This document shows, piece after piece, positions 18,011 to 27,575 of a DNA stretch of 64,000 nt (its first letter is position 1; the number at the start of each line of letters is the position of its first letter). A program made the position numbers and the translations under genes. This DNA is from Ktedonospora formicarum. GTDB lineage: Bacteria > Chloroflexota > Ktedonobacteria > Ktedonobacterales > Ktedonobacteraceae. The stretch covers positions 4,307,721 through 4,371,720 of the forward strand of contig NZ_BNJF01000001.1 in the NCBI RefSeq assembly GCF_016587355.1, read 5' to 3'. Below the pieces are notes generated by a model. The model saw nothing but the letters and a program-made list of their open reading frames with translations, did not search any database and was not told the origin of the DNA.

Positions 18011-21000
18011 ATGGCACAAACTAAGCTACCAACAAATCCCCCAACGACGCTTCGCGAGTATCTGCAACAGACCGAGGACGCGATTAGCAAGGGGAATCTC
18101 GATGATGCGCTGGCGCGCTGCCAGAATGTCTTGGCCCAGTATGTCGAATCTCTGGAAGCGCAACGCCTGCTCGGCGAGGTCTACCTTGCGCAGGGAAAGC
18201 TGGATGAGGCGCAGCAGTCTTTTGACTGGGTGCTGACGAATGATCCTGAAAATGTCCTTGTCTATTGTGATCGCGCGTTGGTGAGTGAGAATCTATCGGA
18301 CTTTGATACGGCTCTCGACTGCTATCAGCAAGCCTATGAGCTCAGTCGCGGCAATAGCCAGATACGCGAGGAGTTCAACAAGTTGAGTTCCAGGGCGGGG
18401 CAGCAGGGCTTTATGTTCTCACGCGCGGGTCTCGCACGCCTGTATATGCGTGGTGACCTGTTTACACAATCCATACAGGAATGGGAGGCCGTCCTGGCTA
18501 TTACCCCTGATCGCCTGGATGCACGCATCGGACTCCTTGAAACCCTCTGGCGCGATGGCTTGTATGAGCGTGCTGAGCAACTGGCGCGCCAGGTTTTGCT
18601 AGATGTGCCTAGTTGTTTGAAGGCTTTGCTCCTGCTGGCTTATATTACATCCTCGCGTGATCTGCGCCAGTCCCAGGATTTGCTCAAGCGAGCTGAGGCT
18701 ATGGACCCTGACTTGCAGTTAGCTCAGGAACTTTTTGCCGATCTGCTTTCTAGCCAGTCGAATGCCAACGAACCCTTCCTCTCGCTGCTCAAGCGTGCCC
18801 CTGTAACTCTCACCCTTCCTGGGCAAGAAGAGTCAGCGCTTGGGCAAATGGCTCGTCAATCGTCTTCACCCAGTCATCCAAGTTGGCCAGGACTGGATGT
18901 GCCTCAGCAGTCGTCTTCCTCGCCCAGTCATCCAAGTTGGCCGGGAATTCAGACTTCTCAAGAGCCGCAGGGTAATTCTTCTCCGAGTTGGCCGGGTCTC
19001 GATGCTCCTCAGCAGTCGTCTTCCTCGCCCAGTCATCCAAGTTGGCCGGGACTGGATGTTCCTCAGCAGCCCACATCGTCAAGCCGTCCAAGCTGGCCGG
19101 GGCTTCAATTTGATGCTGAGGCACCCCACCAATCAACGCAGGAATCCGCACCGTCGCAGCCTGGCTCTACACCTTCTCAGGAGCTAAAAGCTGGAGCTTC
19201 TTCTACCTGGGAGTGGCCTGGCTCCGATCTACCGGCGTCGGCTGAGTCAAGCAAGCCTGGTCAGCCTGATCTGAATGCAATGCTAACTGAGGCGCGTAAG
19301 CACCTTTCTCCCGACGTCAAAGCTGGCGAGCATGACCCCAATGTCACACCCTGGATTCATTCAGAGTTGTCACAAGAAGACCGTCAGAAACTGTCTGCCT
19401 TGAACGAGCAGCCTGGTACTTCTTCCCCTGCTATTTCTGAGAATCCATTTGCATTTATGCCACCGCCTAGCAGCCCAGGTAATCCTACGAGTGGCCTGTG
19501 GAGCGCGCCTCCTGCTGATGGTAGTGGGCCGTCCGCGCCTCCGCCCTGGCTTGGAATGCTCTCACAAGATGATCGTCAGCAGATGAGCGGTATGGGAGTT
19601 GCGCCCCAAGATGTTTCTGATGCTCCTGCGCTCGCTGATCCTCAAGTCTCAGCAGAGATGGAGAAATTGGAGCAACCTTCCGCCGAGCCGGTTGTGCCGG
19701 AAGAACAAACAAAGCCCACAGACGCGCCAGTGCCACCACCATCGACCCTTGCGCCTGATAACGATGAAGACGATGATTCATTTGGTCCAGCCTGGCTGAA
19801 GTCCATTGGGGCCGCGAGTATGGAATTGAGTCGTGAAATGCCAGCTATTCCTGCTCGCCCACAACCAACTCCAGTTGAGCCACCCAAGCCTAAAGAACCT
19901 GAAATAGAAGCGCCTGTGTCCCAGGAGCCAGTTATTCAGCCTGGACCTGCACCTAGTGACCTTTTCACGCAGCCTACCCCTGCGCCTAGCGACCTCTTCG
20001 CGCAGCCTGAGCCGTCGCAACCTGATGTGCCCTTCTCTGATCCATCTGATCCCTGGGCTTTTCCAGGGAATCTCTCCAGCCAGCCTGGAGATTCAAATGG
20101 GATGCCTGAGTGGGCCAATCAGCTACTTACCCCTTCTGGTGGAGCGCAGGATCAGGCAGCCCCTTCCTGGCTTGACCAACTTTCGCACAATGCTTCTGCT
20201 CAACCTATGCCTGAGCCACCCGCACCTGAGCCAACCTTGCCTGACCAAGAGCAGCCGTCTGAGCATTCGGTTGTTGCCTCACTGGAGGATTTGGAGAAGA
20301 GCCTCTACTCACAAGGCTTTGTACCGTTAGAGCCTAATAGTCTCTCCTCTCTGGTACAGGGTCAGGGGGGGGGTGAGGAACCGGGCCAGGAGTTCCCAGT
20401 ATCGCAACAGGAGCCGCATTTCCCGCAGGAGAGTGTTCCCCCGTCACCCTTCTCAGAGCCTGATTTCTTGCAGGAGCTTCAGGATTGGCGCTCACAGAAA
20501 GAATCACAAGAGTCATCGCTCTCTTCTGCCCTGGCAGCCTTAACTGGCATGAATAGTCAGCCTCAGTCTGAGGAGCCTGTAGTTCCACCTCAGGTGCCTG
20601 TTTCTCCTGTTCAACCAGAGCAGCCAGAATGGGCATCTATGCTAGGCGCAGCTCCGGCATCCGGACCTTTAGCACAACCGGAGCAGCCATCATGGCTGGC
20701 CCCCCAGTATCTCCTCAGGAGCAGCAGGAGCAGCCGTCGTGGTTAACCCCCCCGGCATCTCCTCAGGTGCAACCGGAGCAGCCGTCGTGGTTAACGCCCC
20801 CGGCGTCTCCTCAGGTGCAACCGGAGCAGCCATCATGGCTGACCCCCCGGCGCCTCCTCAGGCACAACCAGAGCAGCCGTCATGGGTGGCTGCATTGAGT
20901 GCTGGACCTACGCCCATGCAGCCTGATATAGAGCAGAGGCCACCTCAGACACAGCCAGCGCAGCCATTTCTGCCAGTCGAGCAGCCTGTGGCAGATGTTG

Positions 21001-21455
21001 AGTTGACTCATAAGGCTCCGCCACCCGCCGCTCGGCCGAATCCCTTCCTTGAGGATAATCTGGAAACAACGATGAAGCGCCCGGCGATTCGCCTTCAACC
21101 TGTACAGCGTAATAATATGAAGGAGCCGCCCACGGCCCGCAATCGCTCAATGGAGCGTCAGCCAGCCACCAACGAGGGGAATTCGAGTGCGCAGGATCGC
21201 TTGCTCAAAGGTTATCAGCATCAGTTGGTTGGCGACTATGACGATGCCATGCAGGAGTATCGTATTCTGATTCGGACCTCACCAGACCTGCTAAGCGAAG
21301 TTGTGAGCAATCTGCGCGCTCTGCTCAAACTGGCACCTAAGTACTCAGCTGGCTATCGCGTGCTTGGCGATGCCTACATGCGCCAGGGAGAGTACTTGCA
21401 GGCAATGGAAGCCTATAATAAGGCCCTGACTATGGCAAAAAAGGCCAAATCCTGA
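18011..21455 (+). CDS. TPR protein with long disordered Pro/Ser-rich middle, double frameshift
   Basis: Read through two frame breaks this is one protein of about 1,148 residues. Residues 1 to about 250 are tetratricopeptide repeats (LDEAQQSFDWVL, FDTALDCYQQAYEL). Then comes a very long disordered region with repeated PSWPGL motifs (five copies), PAPSDLF repeats and a 16-residue PxSPQxQPEQPSWLTP repeat. The C-terminus has more TPRs (DAMQEYRIL, YLQAMEAYNKAL). The first frame ends at 20746. The frame changes at a C6 tract at 20700-20705 and again at a C6 tract at 20843-20848; a sister repeat has C7 and stays in frame. The Roadblock gene follows after 23 bp. A scaffold role is inferred. Confidence 0.8.
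20706..20880 (+). repeat. 48-nt tandem repeats in the TPR gene
   Basis: Three to four units of 47-48 nt, each encoding PxSPQxQPEQPSWLTP, separated by C6-C7 tracts. Two tracts have six C and shift the frame; one has seven. The upstream part of the gene has a second repeat set (18860-19110) around a GTCATCCAAGTTGGCC core. Confidence 0.85.
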
Positions 21456-21478
21456 TACAGTAGAAGGAGTCTAAAAGC

Positions 21479-21826
21479 GTGGAAACCATTCTGCAACGCT
21501 TAACCGAGCTGAACGAGGTGTATGACGCCATTCTTGTTGGTAAAGATGGCCTGATCGTCGCGGGCATGCTACATAGCGAGGACGAAGAGGTCGTAGGAGC
21601 AATGTCGGCTGCAGCCTTTGGCTCGATTACCAGTTTCACCGAGCAGATCAGTAACGGCGAAACCAGCCACGTCGTCATTGAAACACAAAAGGGGTCCATT
21701 CAAATGGAGGCGGCGGGAGACCTGATCCTTGTCGTCACCACGACCGGCAAAGGCAATATGGGACGCGTACGCGTTGAAATGAAGAAAGCCTGCCAACAAC
21801 TCGGCGAGTTGGTTGGCAGCTATTAA
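21479..21826 (+). CDS. Roadblock/LC7 domain protein
   Basis: 115 residues covering one complete Roadblock/LC7 fold: VYDAILVGKDGLIVAG, then MSAAAFGSI, and the strand pair VVIETQKGSIQMEAAGDLILVV. In bacteria these small dimeric proteins usually act with MglA-type small GTPases or other switch proteins; no GTPase gene is in the window. The start is GTG with AGAAGGAG upstream. Its position right behind the TPR gene suggests that TPR protein is its partner. Confidence 0.88.
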   Translation: METILQRLTELNEVYDAILVGKDGLIVAGMLHSEDEEVVGAMSAAAFGSITSFTEQISNGETSHVVIETQKGSIQMEAAGDLILVVTTTGKGNMGRVRVEMKKACQQLGELVGSY

Positions 21827-21952
21827 TTGCATCGAATCATGGACTGGTGCGATAGGTATTAAAGTGCTTGTCGCACCAGGCCATTAATAAAATTTATTAT
21901 CCCCTCTTTACTTATAGGGGGACTCGCCGATGAGGAGAGATATGAGACATTT

Positions 21953-22009
21953 CTCAGATGCCTTTCCCGATCCATGGTAGGACTATCTGGATCGGGAAAG
22001 GCATCTGAG
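21953..22009. terminator. 22-bp perfect hairpin upstream of ndk
   Basis: Arms 21953-21974 and 21988-22009 pair perfectly around a 13-base loop. It probably ends the M16-TPR-Roadblock transcript, although no T-tract follows directly. It could also act as a leader element of ndk. Confidence 0.65.
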
Positions 22010-22096
22010 GGGAAGAATCCTCTTCCACGCCTTGCCTGGTCTTTCCACAAAGGCTAGAATATCACCCAACTTACTTAAAGGAGTTACTGTTACATC

Positions 22097-22561
22097 ATGG
22101 AGCGAACCCTTGTCCTGCTAAAACCCGACGCGGTCCAGCGCGATCTGGTCGGTGAAATACTTGCCCGCCTCGAACGTAAAGGTCTGAAGATTGCTGGTCT
22201 GAAGATGATGCGCCTCTCCGACGAGTTGCTCAATGAGCATTATAGCCACCTCGTTGGTCGTCCTTTCTTCCCCGAAGTCAAATCCTTTATGCAACTGACC
22301 CCGGTTGTCGCACTCTGTCTCGAGGGCATCGATAGCGTCAACACAGTGCGCGCTATCTGCGGCATCACCAAGGCCCGCGAGGCGGCCCCTGGCACCATTC
22401 GCGGCGAGTTCGCCATGAGCGTACAGGCGAACCTGATTCACTGCTCTGATTCTCTGGAGACCGCGCAGGTAGAAGTGCCCCGTTTCTTCAAACCAGAGGA
22501 ACTCTTCACCTATAGCGACGCCCTTGAGGGATATCTGTACAACTCTAGCGAGCGTGAATAA
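22097..22561 (+). CDS. ndk: Nucleoside diphosphate kinase
   Basis: 154 residues, the normal length. It makes NTPs from NDPs at the expense of ATP. Seen: the N-terminal RTLVLLKPDAVQRDLVGEI, the GTIRGEF loop and the active-site histidine in NLIHCSDS (family NxxHGSDS, here with Cys in place of Gly). The start ATG has AAAGGAG upstream. A terminator with a T-tract follows. Confidence 0.95.
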   Translation: MERTLVLLKPDAVQRDLVGEILARLERKGLKIAGLKMMRLSDELLNEHYSHLVGRPFFPEVKSFMQLTPVVALCLEGIDSVNTVRAICGITKAREAAPGTIRGEFAMSVQANLIHCSDSLETAQVEVPRFFKPEELFTYSDALEGYLYNSSERE

Positions 22562-22582
22562 TCCTTGCAAATAGGATGACAA

Positions 22583-22630
22583 AGAGGGGTAGTGTATCAA
22601 AATGTGATATACTACCTCTCTTTTATTTTT
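22583..22630 (+). terminator. Rho-independent terminator of ndk
   Basis: 17-bp stem (22583-22599 with 22605-22621, two G-U pairs), 5-base loop, then a long T-rich tract to 22630. Confidence 0.85.
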
Positions 22631-22653
22631 AAGATGATAGACTAGGAGGGCGA

Positions 22654-23184
22654 ATGGACACGAATATTTTTATGCGCGAGGCTCGGAACGTACAGCCGGA
22701 TTTGCCCCCGCCTCACCTTCTCCAATGGATTGTGTATAAAGCGGTTAGCTCTGAAGAACTTGAGGATCAGAACGCGCCCTTTCGCCTGTCGGTCCTTGAG
22801 GCGCTGCATGAAACGCTCACGCCAGCAGATCGTATCTTGGTGCGCTTTATTCTGGAGCAGGAGATCATATATCATGAGCAGTTTGCTGGGATGAGTGACA
22901 GTCTTCGTCTCTGTGGCTTCTTGCTCTCGTTGCTGGCGAGATTGGATGATGTCCGCTTATTATGGGAAGCCAAGATAACGAACTTTGATACCATGTGTGG
23001 ATTTGATATACAACTCCTGGTTGGCGCTGGGGTTTCTGCCACTCTGGCATACCTCCAACATATCCAAGAGGACTGGGCTCAGGAGGCAAAGGAATACATC
23101 GAAGAGTGCCAGCAGGCTGGGGATTTTGACCGTTTAGACCAATACCGCGCTACCATGCAAAGGTATTTTCGTAATACTGTTTAA
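22654..23184 (+). CDS. Hypothetical protein, helical
   Basis: 176 residues, not recognised. It is mostly alpha-helical by composition, with no signal peptide, no clear transmembrane segment and no motif. An AGGAGGGCGA ribosome site sits directly before the ATG, which makes the gene credible. It follows the ndk terminator, so it has its own transcription unit; its last 4 bases overlap the end of the convergent small Cys-rich gene. Confidence 0.65.
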   Translation: MDTNIFMREARNVQPDLPPPHLLQWIVYKAVSSEELEDQNAPFRLSVLEALHETLTPADRILVRFILEQEIIYHEQFAGMSDSLRLCGFLLSLLARLDDVRLLWEAKITNFDTMCGFDIQLLVGAGVSATLAYLQHIQEDWAQEAKEYIEECQQAGDFDRLDQYRATMQRYFRNTV

Positions 23185-23525
23185 CTGGCCCGGCTCTTGC
23201 TACTTCTCCCAACCTTGATAGGCTCGTCTTCAGTTCCACGCGCGGCCTCGCCTGGGGCGGGAGGCGTATGCTTACGCGTAGAGAGACGCCAACAGCGTGT
23301 CTTGCTGCGGAAACATTTTTCCTGCTCTTCTAATGTCTCTGGAGGGGTGCCCTTTAGACAGAAGACCTGATACATTGGCTCTCCTGCCACGTCATTGCAG
23401 GGAAACCAACGCTCCCGGTAATATGGGCAGGCATTCTTGTGTCTCCGCCAGTTTGAGTTTTCAGATGGATGCGTATGTATCTCGCCTGCCAAATTGGATC
23501 CTTTCTTTGTTCGACTCTTGTTCAC
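23181..23525 (-). CDS. Small Cys-rich hypothetical protein
   Basis: 114 residues, no family name. The middle has evenly spaced cysteines and aromatic residues (CPYYRERWFPC, VFCLKGTPP, KCFRSKTRCWR), a pattern of a small metal-binding or disulphide-linked domain, followed by a basic Ser/Arg tail. The start codon would be GTG at 23525; a later start is possible. Convergent with the preceding gene, overlapping it by 4 bases. Confidence 0.55.
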   Translation of the reverse strand: MNKSRTKKGSNLAGEIHTHPSENSNWRRHKNACPYYRERWFPCNDVAGEPMYQVFCLKGTPPETLEEQEKCFRSKTRCWRLSTRKHTPPAPGEAARGTEDEPIKVGRSSKSRAS

Positions 23526-23586
23526 AAGATCGCTACGAATAGACGTAGTATATCACATTGTTTCTAGAAAAATAGAGTAACGACTA

Positions 23587-23616
23587 CAGACAATATGAGG
23601 CAGTTCATGGTATAAT
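23587..23616 (+). promoter_or_regulatory. Sigma-70-type promoter for the CPBP protease gene
   Basis: Perfect TATAAT at 23611-23616, with CAGACA at 23587-23592 as -35 (four of six) and an 18-base spacer. The transcript would start at about 23623, only a few bases before the first possible start codon, so the 5' leader is very short. Confidence 0.65.
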
Positions 23617-23644
23617 AGTTACAAAGTTGTTTGTGGAGAATTCA

Positions 23645-24457
23645 TTGTTTGAACCAAAGGACGATCCATCCCAGCCTCCTCTGAGCGATATTCAACCACC
23701 CATTCCACAAGAGCAAGATGTTGCCCCTTGGACCTTGAATGAGGTCATGTATGGAGTGGTTTTGACAGCCATCATCTGGCTTATCGCTGCCGTACTCCTT
23801 TCAACGTATTCGTCGCATGCCGCATCCATTACCAATAGTCCAGTAAAGGCTATTCTGGTATTTCTCCTGTCAGCCCTGGTTGAAGGGGCCTTTGTGGTCG
23901 CACCGCTGGTTATCGCCTGGCGTGCGGCGCGAGCGCGTGAAGGTGCTTCGCGCTGGCGTGTGGCTCTAAGAGGTCTAGGCTTCCGCCGTTTCAATGTACC
24001 AAAGTCGATAATTGCCATCATTGGTTTTTTCTTATTGATCTACTTGGTAAATTTCATCTATCAGCTCTTGATCACGACCTTTCACCTCCCTATCCAGACG
24101 AACGATCAGTACATCCTGGAACGTGGAAGGCTCGATCCACTGACGACATACGCGACCCTTCTGGCAGGAGTGTTAACCGCCCCTCTGTGCGAGGAGATTT
24201 TCTTCCGTGGCATGTTGCTTGGTGGCTTACGGCGCTCTATGCCTGATGCCCCTGCTGTCATCATTAGCGCCTTTGTCTTTGCCCTCGCGCATTTTGATAT
24301 TGGTTCCTTTGCGGTCTTGCTCGTTATTGGCTTGATCCTGGGCTACCTGCGCTGCCGAACCCGCTCTATCTGGCCGAGCATTGGCTTGCACTTGCTCAAC
24401 AATGGCTATAGCTCATTATTGATCGTTCTGGCGCTGAATAACTTTATTAAGGTCTAG
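23645..24457 (+). CDS. CPBP family intramembrane metalloprotease
   Basis: About 270 residues with seven or eight hydrophobic segments. The CAAX-protease/bacteriocin-processing motifs are all present near the C-terminus: CEEIFFRG (EExxxR), FALAHFD and HLLNNGY. Members cleave substrates inside the membrane; in bacteria some handle bacteriocin maturation or immunity, others are uncharacterised. Start placed at TTG 23645, which has GGAG six bases upstream; an in-frame TTG at 23627 is an alternative and would be almost leaderless. The end overlaps the convergent next gene by 11 bp. Confidence 0.85.
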   Translation: MFEPKDDPSQPPLSDIQPPIPQEQDVAPWTLNEVMYGVVLTAIIWLIAAVLLSTYSSHAASITNSPVKAILVFLLSALVEGAFVVAPLVIAWRAARAREGASRWRVALRGLGFRRFNVPKSIIAIIGFFLLIYLVNFIYQLLITTFHLPIQTNDQYILERGRLDPLTTYATLLAGVLTAPLCEEIFFRGMLLGGLRRSMPDAPAVIISAFVFALAHFDIGSFAVLLVIGLILGYLRCRTRSIWPSIGLHLLNNGYSSLLIVLALNNFIKV

Positions 24458-25295
24458 CCTGTCGCCACTCTCCCTGACCAATGCGGAACAATCCCAGGAG
24501 CAGGCAGAGAAGCGCGACCTGTGGTAGAAAGAAGATCGACGACCCAGAAATAAAGTTGGGGATGCTCAGGAGAAGAGCGAGCAATGAGGCGAAGCCAAAG
24601 AGCACACTTACGCCTGGCTGTGCCTTCCAGCATGAGGGGCGTAGCCACCAGAGACTTACGCCAAGGCTGTTTGCGGCTAGCCCTATCCAGCTCTCTATTG
24701 CCTCGCTAGAACGTGCATCTGCTGGTGAGAGCAGATAGATGCCAAGCACGATTAAAATGGCAAGTAGAGGCAGAAGGGCGATACAATAGCTATCCCAGCG
24801 TCTGAGAGCTGTGCGGTGTGCTGAAAGGCAAGTATAGCTCCCCAGCAGCAAGATAGCAGGCATGGTTGTGAGGTAGGATATAAGCGCGCTGTCCAGGTGT
24901 GGCACGAAGGTTTGTAACGAGAAGTTTAACAGTGAGAGCGTTCCCCAGGCACAGCCAAAAATAGCCCCCAGGCGTAGCCAGCCCGCGCGCATCTTAGCCG
25001 TAAAGATGCACCAGGCAAGAAAGACAAGAATTGTCTCGATAAGTAGTATCTTACTCGCGGGATAGGCGAGCGGTAGATTATTTTGCCAACTCTGGGTAAT
25101 CAGGCTAGCAGCGCTTAGCCAGATGATCGCGATGAGCGCGAAAGTGACCATGAAGCGCGGCGTCCAGATGATAATTGTCTGGGCCTTCTGCTCGTTGGAA
25201 ACGAGTGTGCTCCGCGTTAAATTATGGTCACTCTCTTTTATGTCGCTTGTCATCTGGGTATCTGGCTCAATTGGCCCGGCGATACGTTCTGGCAT
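24447..25295 (-). CDS. Multi-pass membrane protein, unknown
   Basis: 282 residues with a 45-residue polar N-terminus and seven to eight hydrophobic segments, among them FALIAIIWLSAASLI, ILLIETILVFLAWCIF and IALLPLLAILIVLGIYLL. No family motif is recognised. AAGGAA lies upstream of the ATG. It is the convergent neighbour of the CPBP protease gene, overlapping it at the 3' end, and the next gene upstream is pncB on the same strand. Confidence 0.65.
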   Translation of the reverse strand: MPERIAGPIEPDTQMTSDIKESDHNLTRSTLVSNEQKAQTIIIWTPRFMVTFALIAIIWLSAASLITQSWQNNLPLAYPASKILLIETILVFLAWCIFTAKMRAGWLRLGAIFGCAWGTLSLLNFSLQTFVPHLDSALISYLTTMPAILLLGSYTCLSAHRTALRRWDSYCIALLPLLAILIVLGIYLLSPADARSSEAIESWIGLAANSLGVSLWWLRPSCWKAQPGVSVLFGFASLLALLLSIPNFISGSSIFFLPQVALLCLLLGLFRIGQGEWRQARP

Positions 25296-25448
25296 CCTCG
25301 CTGCTTCCTTTTACCTATCTCTTTGTTTCTGCGCCTCTGTGGATACTTCCCCGAAAGCTGGTGCAGTGGGTGCTGCTCCTCTAGAAGAGTTACTCACGCG
25401 CATTGTATCATATGTTACGCGTGCTCGCTGCTGGGTAGTTCGTCTAGC

Positions 25449-26858
25449 CTATGCAGTCTCACCGTTATTGAGAGCGACACCGATAAGCTGTGCGGCTTGC
25501 TTGCGCTGTGCTTGTAACCCATCGCTAAAGTGAACCGGGTATGCTTGTGTTGGCTTAAGGGCGCGATACTGGGGAGGAAGTCGCTCCAAATTCTGTTGCG
25601 CGAGTTCGCGGATTTCCGAGAGTGGTGGTAAGCTACCTGGTACTACCACGCCATTGCGTACTATTGGGCGGAATAGACGATGGTATCCCTCCGGGTGTGG
25701 TTCGTGTGCAAGCTGGATGATATCCTCTTCCCAGTTAGGATGACGATAGATCTCTTTTTTGCCGGGCCAGGTGCTTTTCGCGCCTGCTATCTTGATCTTA
25801 GGATATTCGTTGCCCGAGTCATCCACGTACCAGACCTCTTTGTATACAGTACCGAGCGCCCCACCCATAATCCCTAGTTCCGGTGAGCCTGCGCCATAGC
25901 CAAGCGCTGTGCCAATGCCAAAGGAATCAATCGCGGCACCAGCTTCCAGCAGTTCAGTGATTTTCCATTCATCCAGATCGCCGCTGGCGAGGATGCGCAC
26001 TCCGTGTAAATCGGCCTTATCGAGCTGCTCGCGAATGTAGATACTATCCGCTATCAGGTCTCCACTATCCAGGCGAACCGCTGCTAGTGTATGTCCCATT
26101 GTTTCCTGTGTGCGTTGCGCAACCTCTATGGCCTTATGAATCGCGGCGTGTGGGTTATAGGTGTCTAGCAGGAGCGTATAGCGATTATACGCCTCCGCAA
26201 TGGCATAGAAAGCCTCTTCTTCCGTGGGGAACATCTCGATTAGTGCGTGGGGGACTGTTCCTGTTGCGGGGAGGCGATACTCGTAGGCGGCGTTGAGCAG
26301 CGATGTGCTCGCACATCCTCCGATATAGGAAGCGCGTGCTACTGTCATCGGTTCCTGTGCGCGTCTGAATGCGAACTCTGCCACGCGGCGTACACGACCT
26401 TGCTCTGCTGCGTAGACGATACGGGAGGCCTTTGTCGCGATCAAGGTCGAGAGCCCAATAGCTTGCAGGAGTCCCGCTTCTAGCAGGATCGCCTCGCGAA
26501 ATGGGGCCGTTACGCGCATAATTGGCTCATTGGGAAAGGCGATGGAGCCTTCGGGGAGAGCGAGAATTTCGCCCGTGAAGCGTAGATTCGCTAGTTCGTC
26601 AAGAAACGCGGCATCGTAATCGCGAATGCGGCTGAGAAATTCTAGGTCCCTCTCACTGTAGCGGAAGTCTTGTACAAACTCCAGCGCTGCCTCCAGCCCT
26701 GCTACCAGCAAATAAGCTCCTCCAAAGGGGGCTGTGCGGGTATATAAATCAAAGGTGGTCAGCCCATTATGCCCGGATCGCCATGAAACATAGGCCGAAT
26801 CTGGATGGTACATATCGCTCATCAATCCTGGGTGATACTTGGGTGCGCGACGATTCAT
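25449..26858 (-). CDS. pncB: Nicotinate phosphoribosyltransferase
   Basis: 469 residues. It joins nicotinate with PRPP to give nicotinate mononucleotide in the NAD salvage pathway. Recognised stretches: LMSDMYHPDSAY, TFDLYTRTAPFGG near the N-terminus, EFAFRRAQEP, then LAAVRLDSGDL and ASGDLDEWKI of the PRTase barrel, and the GIGTALGYGAGSPELG phosphate-binding loop. Length is normal. The long upstream gap suggests it heads its own transcript. Confidence 0.93.
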   Translation of the reverse strand: MNRRAPKYHPGLMSDMYHPDSAYVSWRSGHNGLTTFDLYTRTAPFGGAYLLVAGLEAALEFVQDFRYSERDLEFLSRIRDYDAAFLDELANLRFTGEILALPEGSIAFPNEPIMRVTAPFREAILLEAGLLQAIGLSTLIATKASRIVYAAEQGRVRRVAEFAFRRAQEPMTVARASYIGGCASTSLLNAAYEYRLPATGTVPHALIEMFPTEEEAFYAIAEAYNRYTLLLDTYNPHAAIHKAIEVAQRTQETMGHTLAAVRLDSGDLIADSIYIREQLDKADLHGVRILASGDLDEWKITELLEAGAAIDSFGIGTALGYGAGSPELGIMGGALGTVYKEVWYVDDSGNEYPKIKIAGAKSTWPGKKEIYRHPNWEEDIIQLAHEPHPEGYHRLFRPIVRNGVVVPGSLPPLSEIRELAQQNLERLPPQYRALKPTQAYPVHFSDGLQAQRKQAAQLIGVALNNGETA

Positions 26859-27473
26859 ATATAAATAACCCTCAAAGAATACGCTTCTGCCAAGGCCTTC
26901 GAGCCACTATCGTAGTTAGCATGATCCTTACCCTAACCCCCTGAGCACTTTAGCACTAGCCGCCTAACCTGGAGGTAGTGGTGTGTATAGCAACATGAGC
27001 GCATTCAGGTGTTCACGAAAAGGTGTAAGTTGGTGTTCATTCTACCATATTGACGCAAGGCAATGGGTATCTCAGCCGCCACCTTTGGCGGTTTTATGGA
27101 AAGCAAGCAGATATCTACTACCTGACATAATTTATTTTATCCCCACTAGTACTACCCTGGTCCTAACATTTAACACGTGTGTATTGTTTGTTTTTGCATC
27201 TAAAGAGTGTCTCCAAAGCGCAAAGTCCAGGTCAGCTTGCCTGCCAAACATTTCCAGTGCTCCAGTGCTCCTGATGCATTCGCATGTATATAGCCTGGAG
27301 GTCCTACGATGATTCAAGTCTCAGAAATGGTTGTCGTATATCACTTGTAACGAGATGTGGTGTGACAGAGTCATACTTTCTCATGCAGGGTAGCTTCTGA
27401 ATAGAGAGGCTGTCTGCGCCTACAGAGAATGGTAGCTCATATATAGAGCAAACCTGTTTGCAATTTTGAATGT
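26859..27473. other. Long gap upstream of pncB and of the lysozyme-like gene
   Basis: About 615 bases between divergent genes. No credible gene. It contains a small GC-rich hairpin followed by four T (27076-27095, CCGCCA-cctt-TGGCGG), which looks like a plus-strand terminator with no coding gene in front of it. Confidence 0.5.
27076..27095 (+). terminator. Orphan Rho-independent-like hairpin
   Basis: Six GC-rich pairs, CCTT loop, then TTTT. On the plus strand no gene precedes it within 200 bases, so it may end a short untranslated RNA, or it may be chance. Confidence 0.35.
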
Positions 27474-27560
27474 CTTATGTGACAACCGAGGCCGCCTGAG
27501 CGGTGGCTAGTGCGAACTTCTTGTTTGAACATCTGAGCGCGCTCAGGTTGTCGCGTAAAG
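27474..27560. repeat. Dispersed palindromic element, copy R3 with compensatory changes
   Basis: Begins CTTATGTGACAACC and ends GGTTGTCGCGTAAAG. Compared with the family ends (GAAAACC / GGTTTTC), both arms have changed together (GACAACC / GGTTGTC), so pairing is kept. It contains TTTGAACATCTGAGCGC like copy R6. It ends 15 bp before the lysozyme-like gene, just ahead of its ribosome site. Confidence 0.7.
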
Positions 27561-27575
27561 AGAAAAGGAGTTTTC

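Noticed and set aside
20362..20376. G9 run in the TPR gene as another frameshift
   Set aside because: The repeat-rich protein stays in the same frame across it (QGQGGGEEPGQE), so it is intact. Likewise the G-runs in the MurA-like (5553) and MurJ (41175) genes.
26983..27317. Open frames of 109 codons (plus) and 61 codons (minus) upstream of the lysozyme-like gene
   Set aside because: No ribosome site, low-quality composition, and one contains a terminator-like hairpin.
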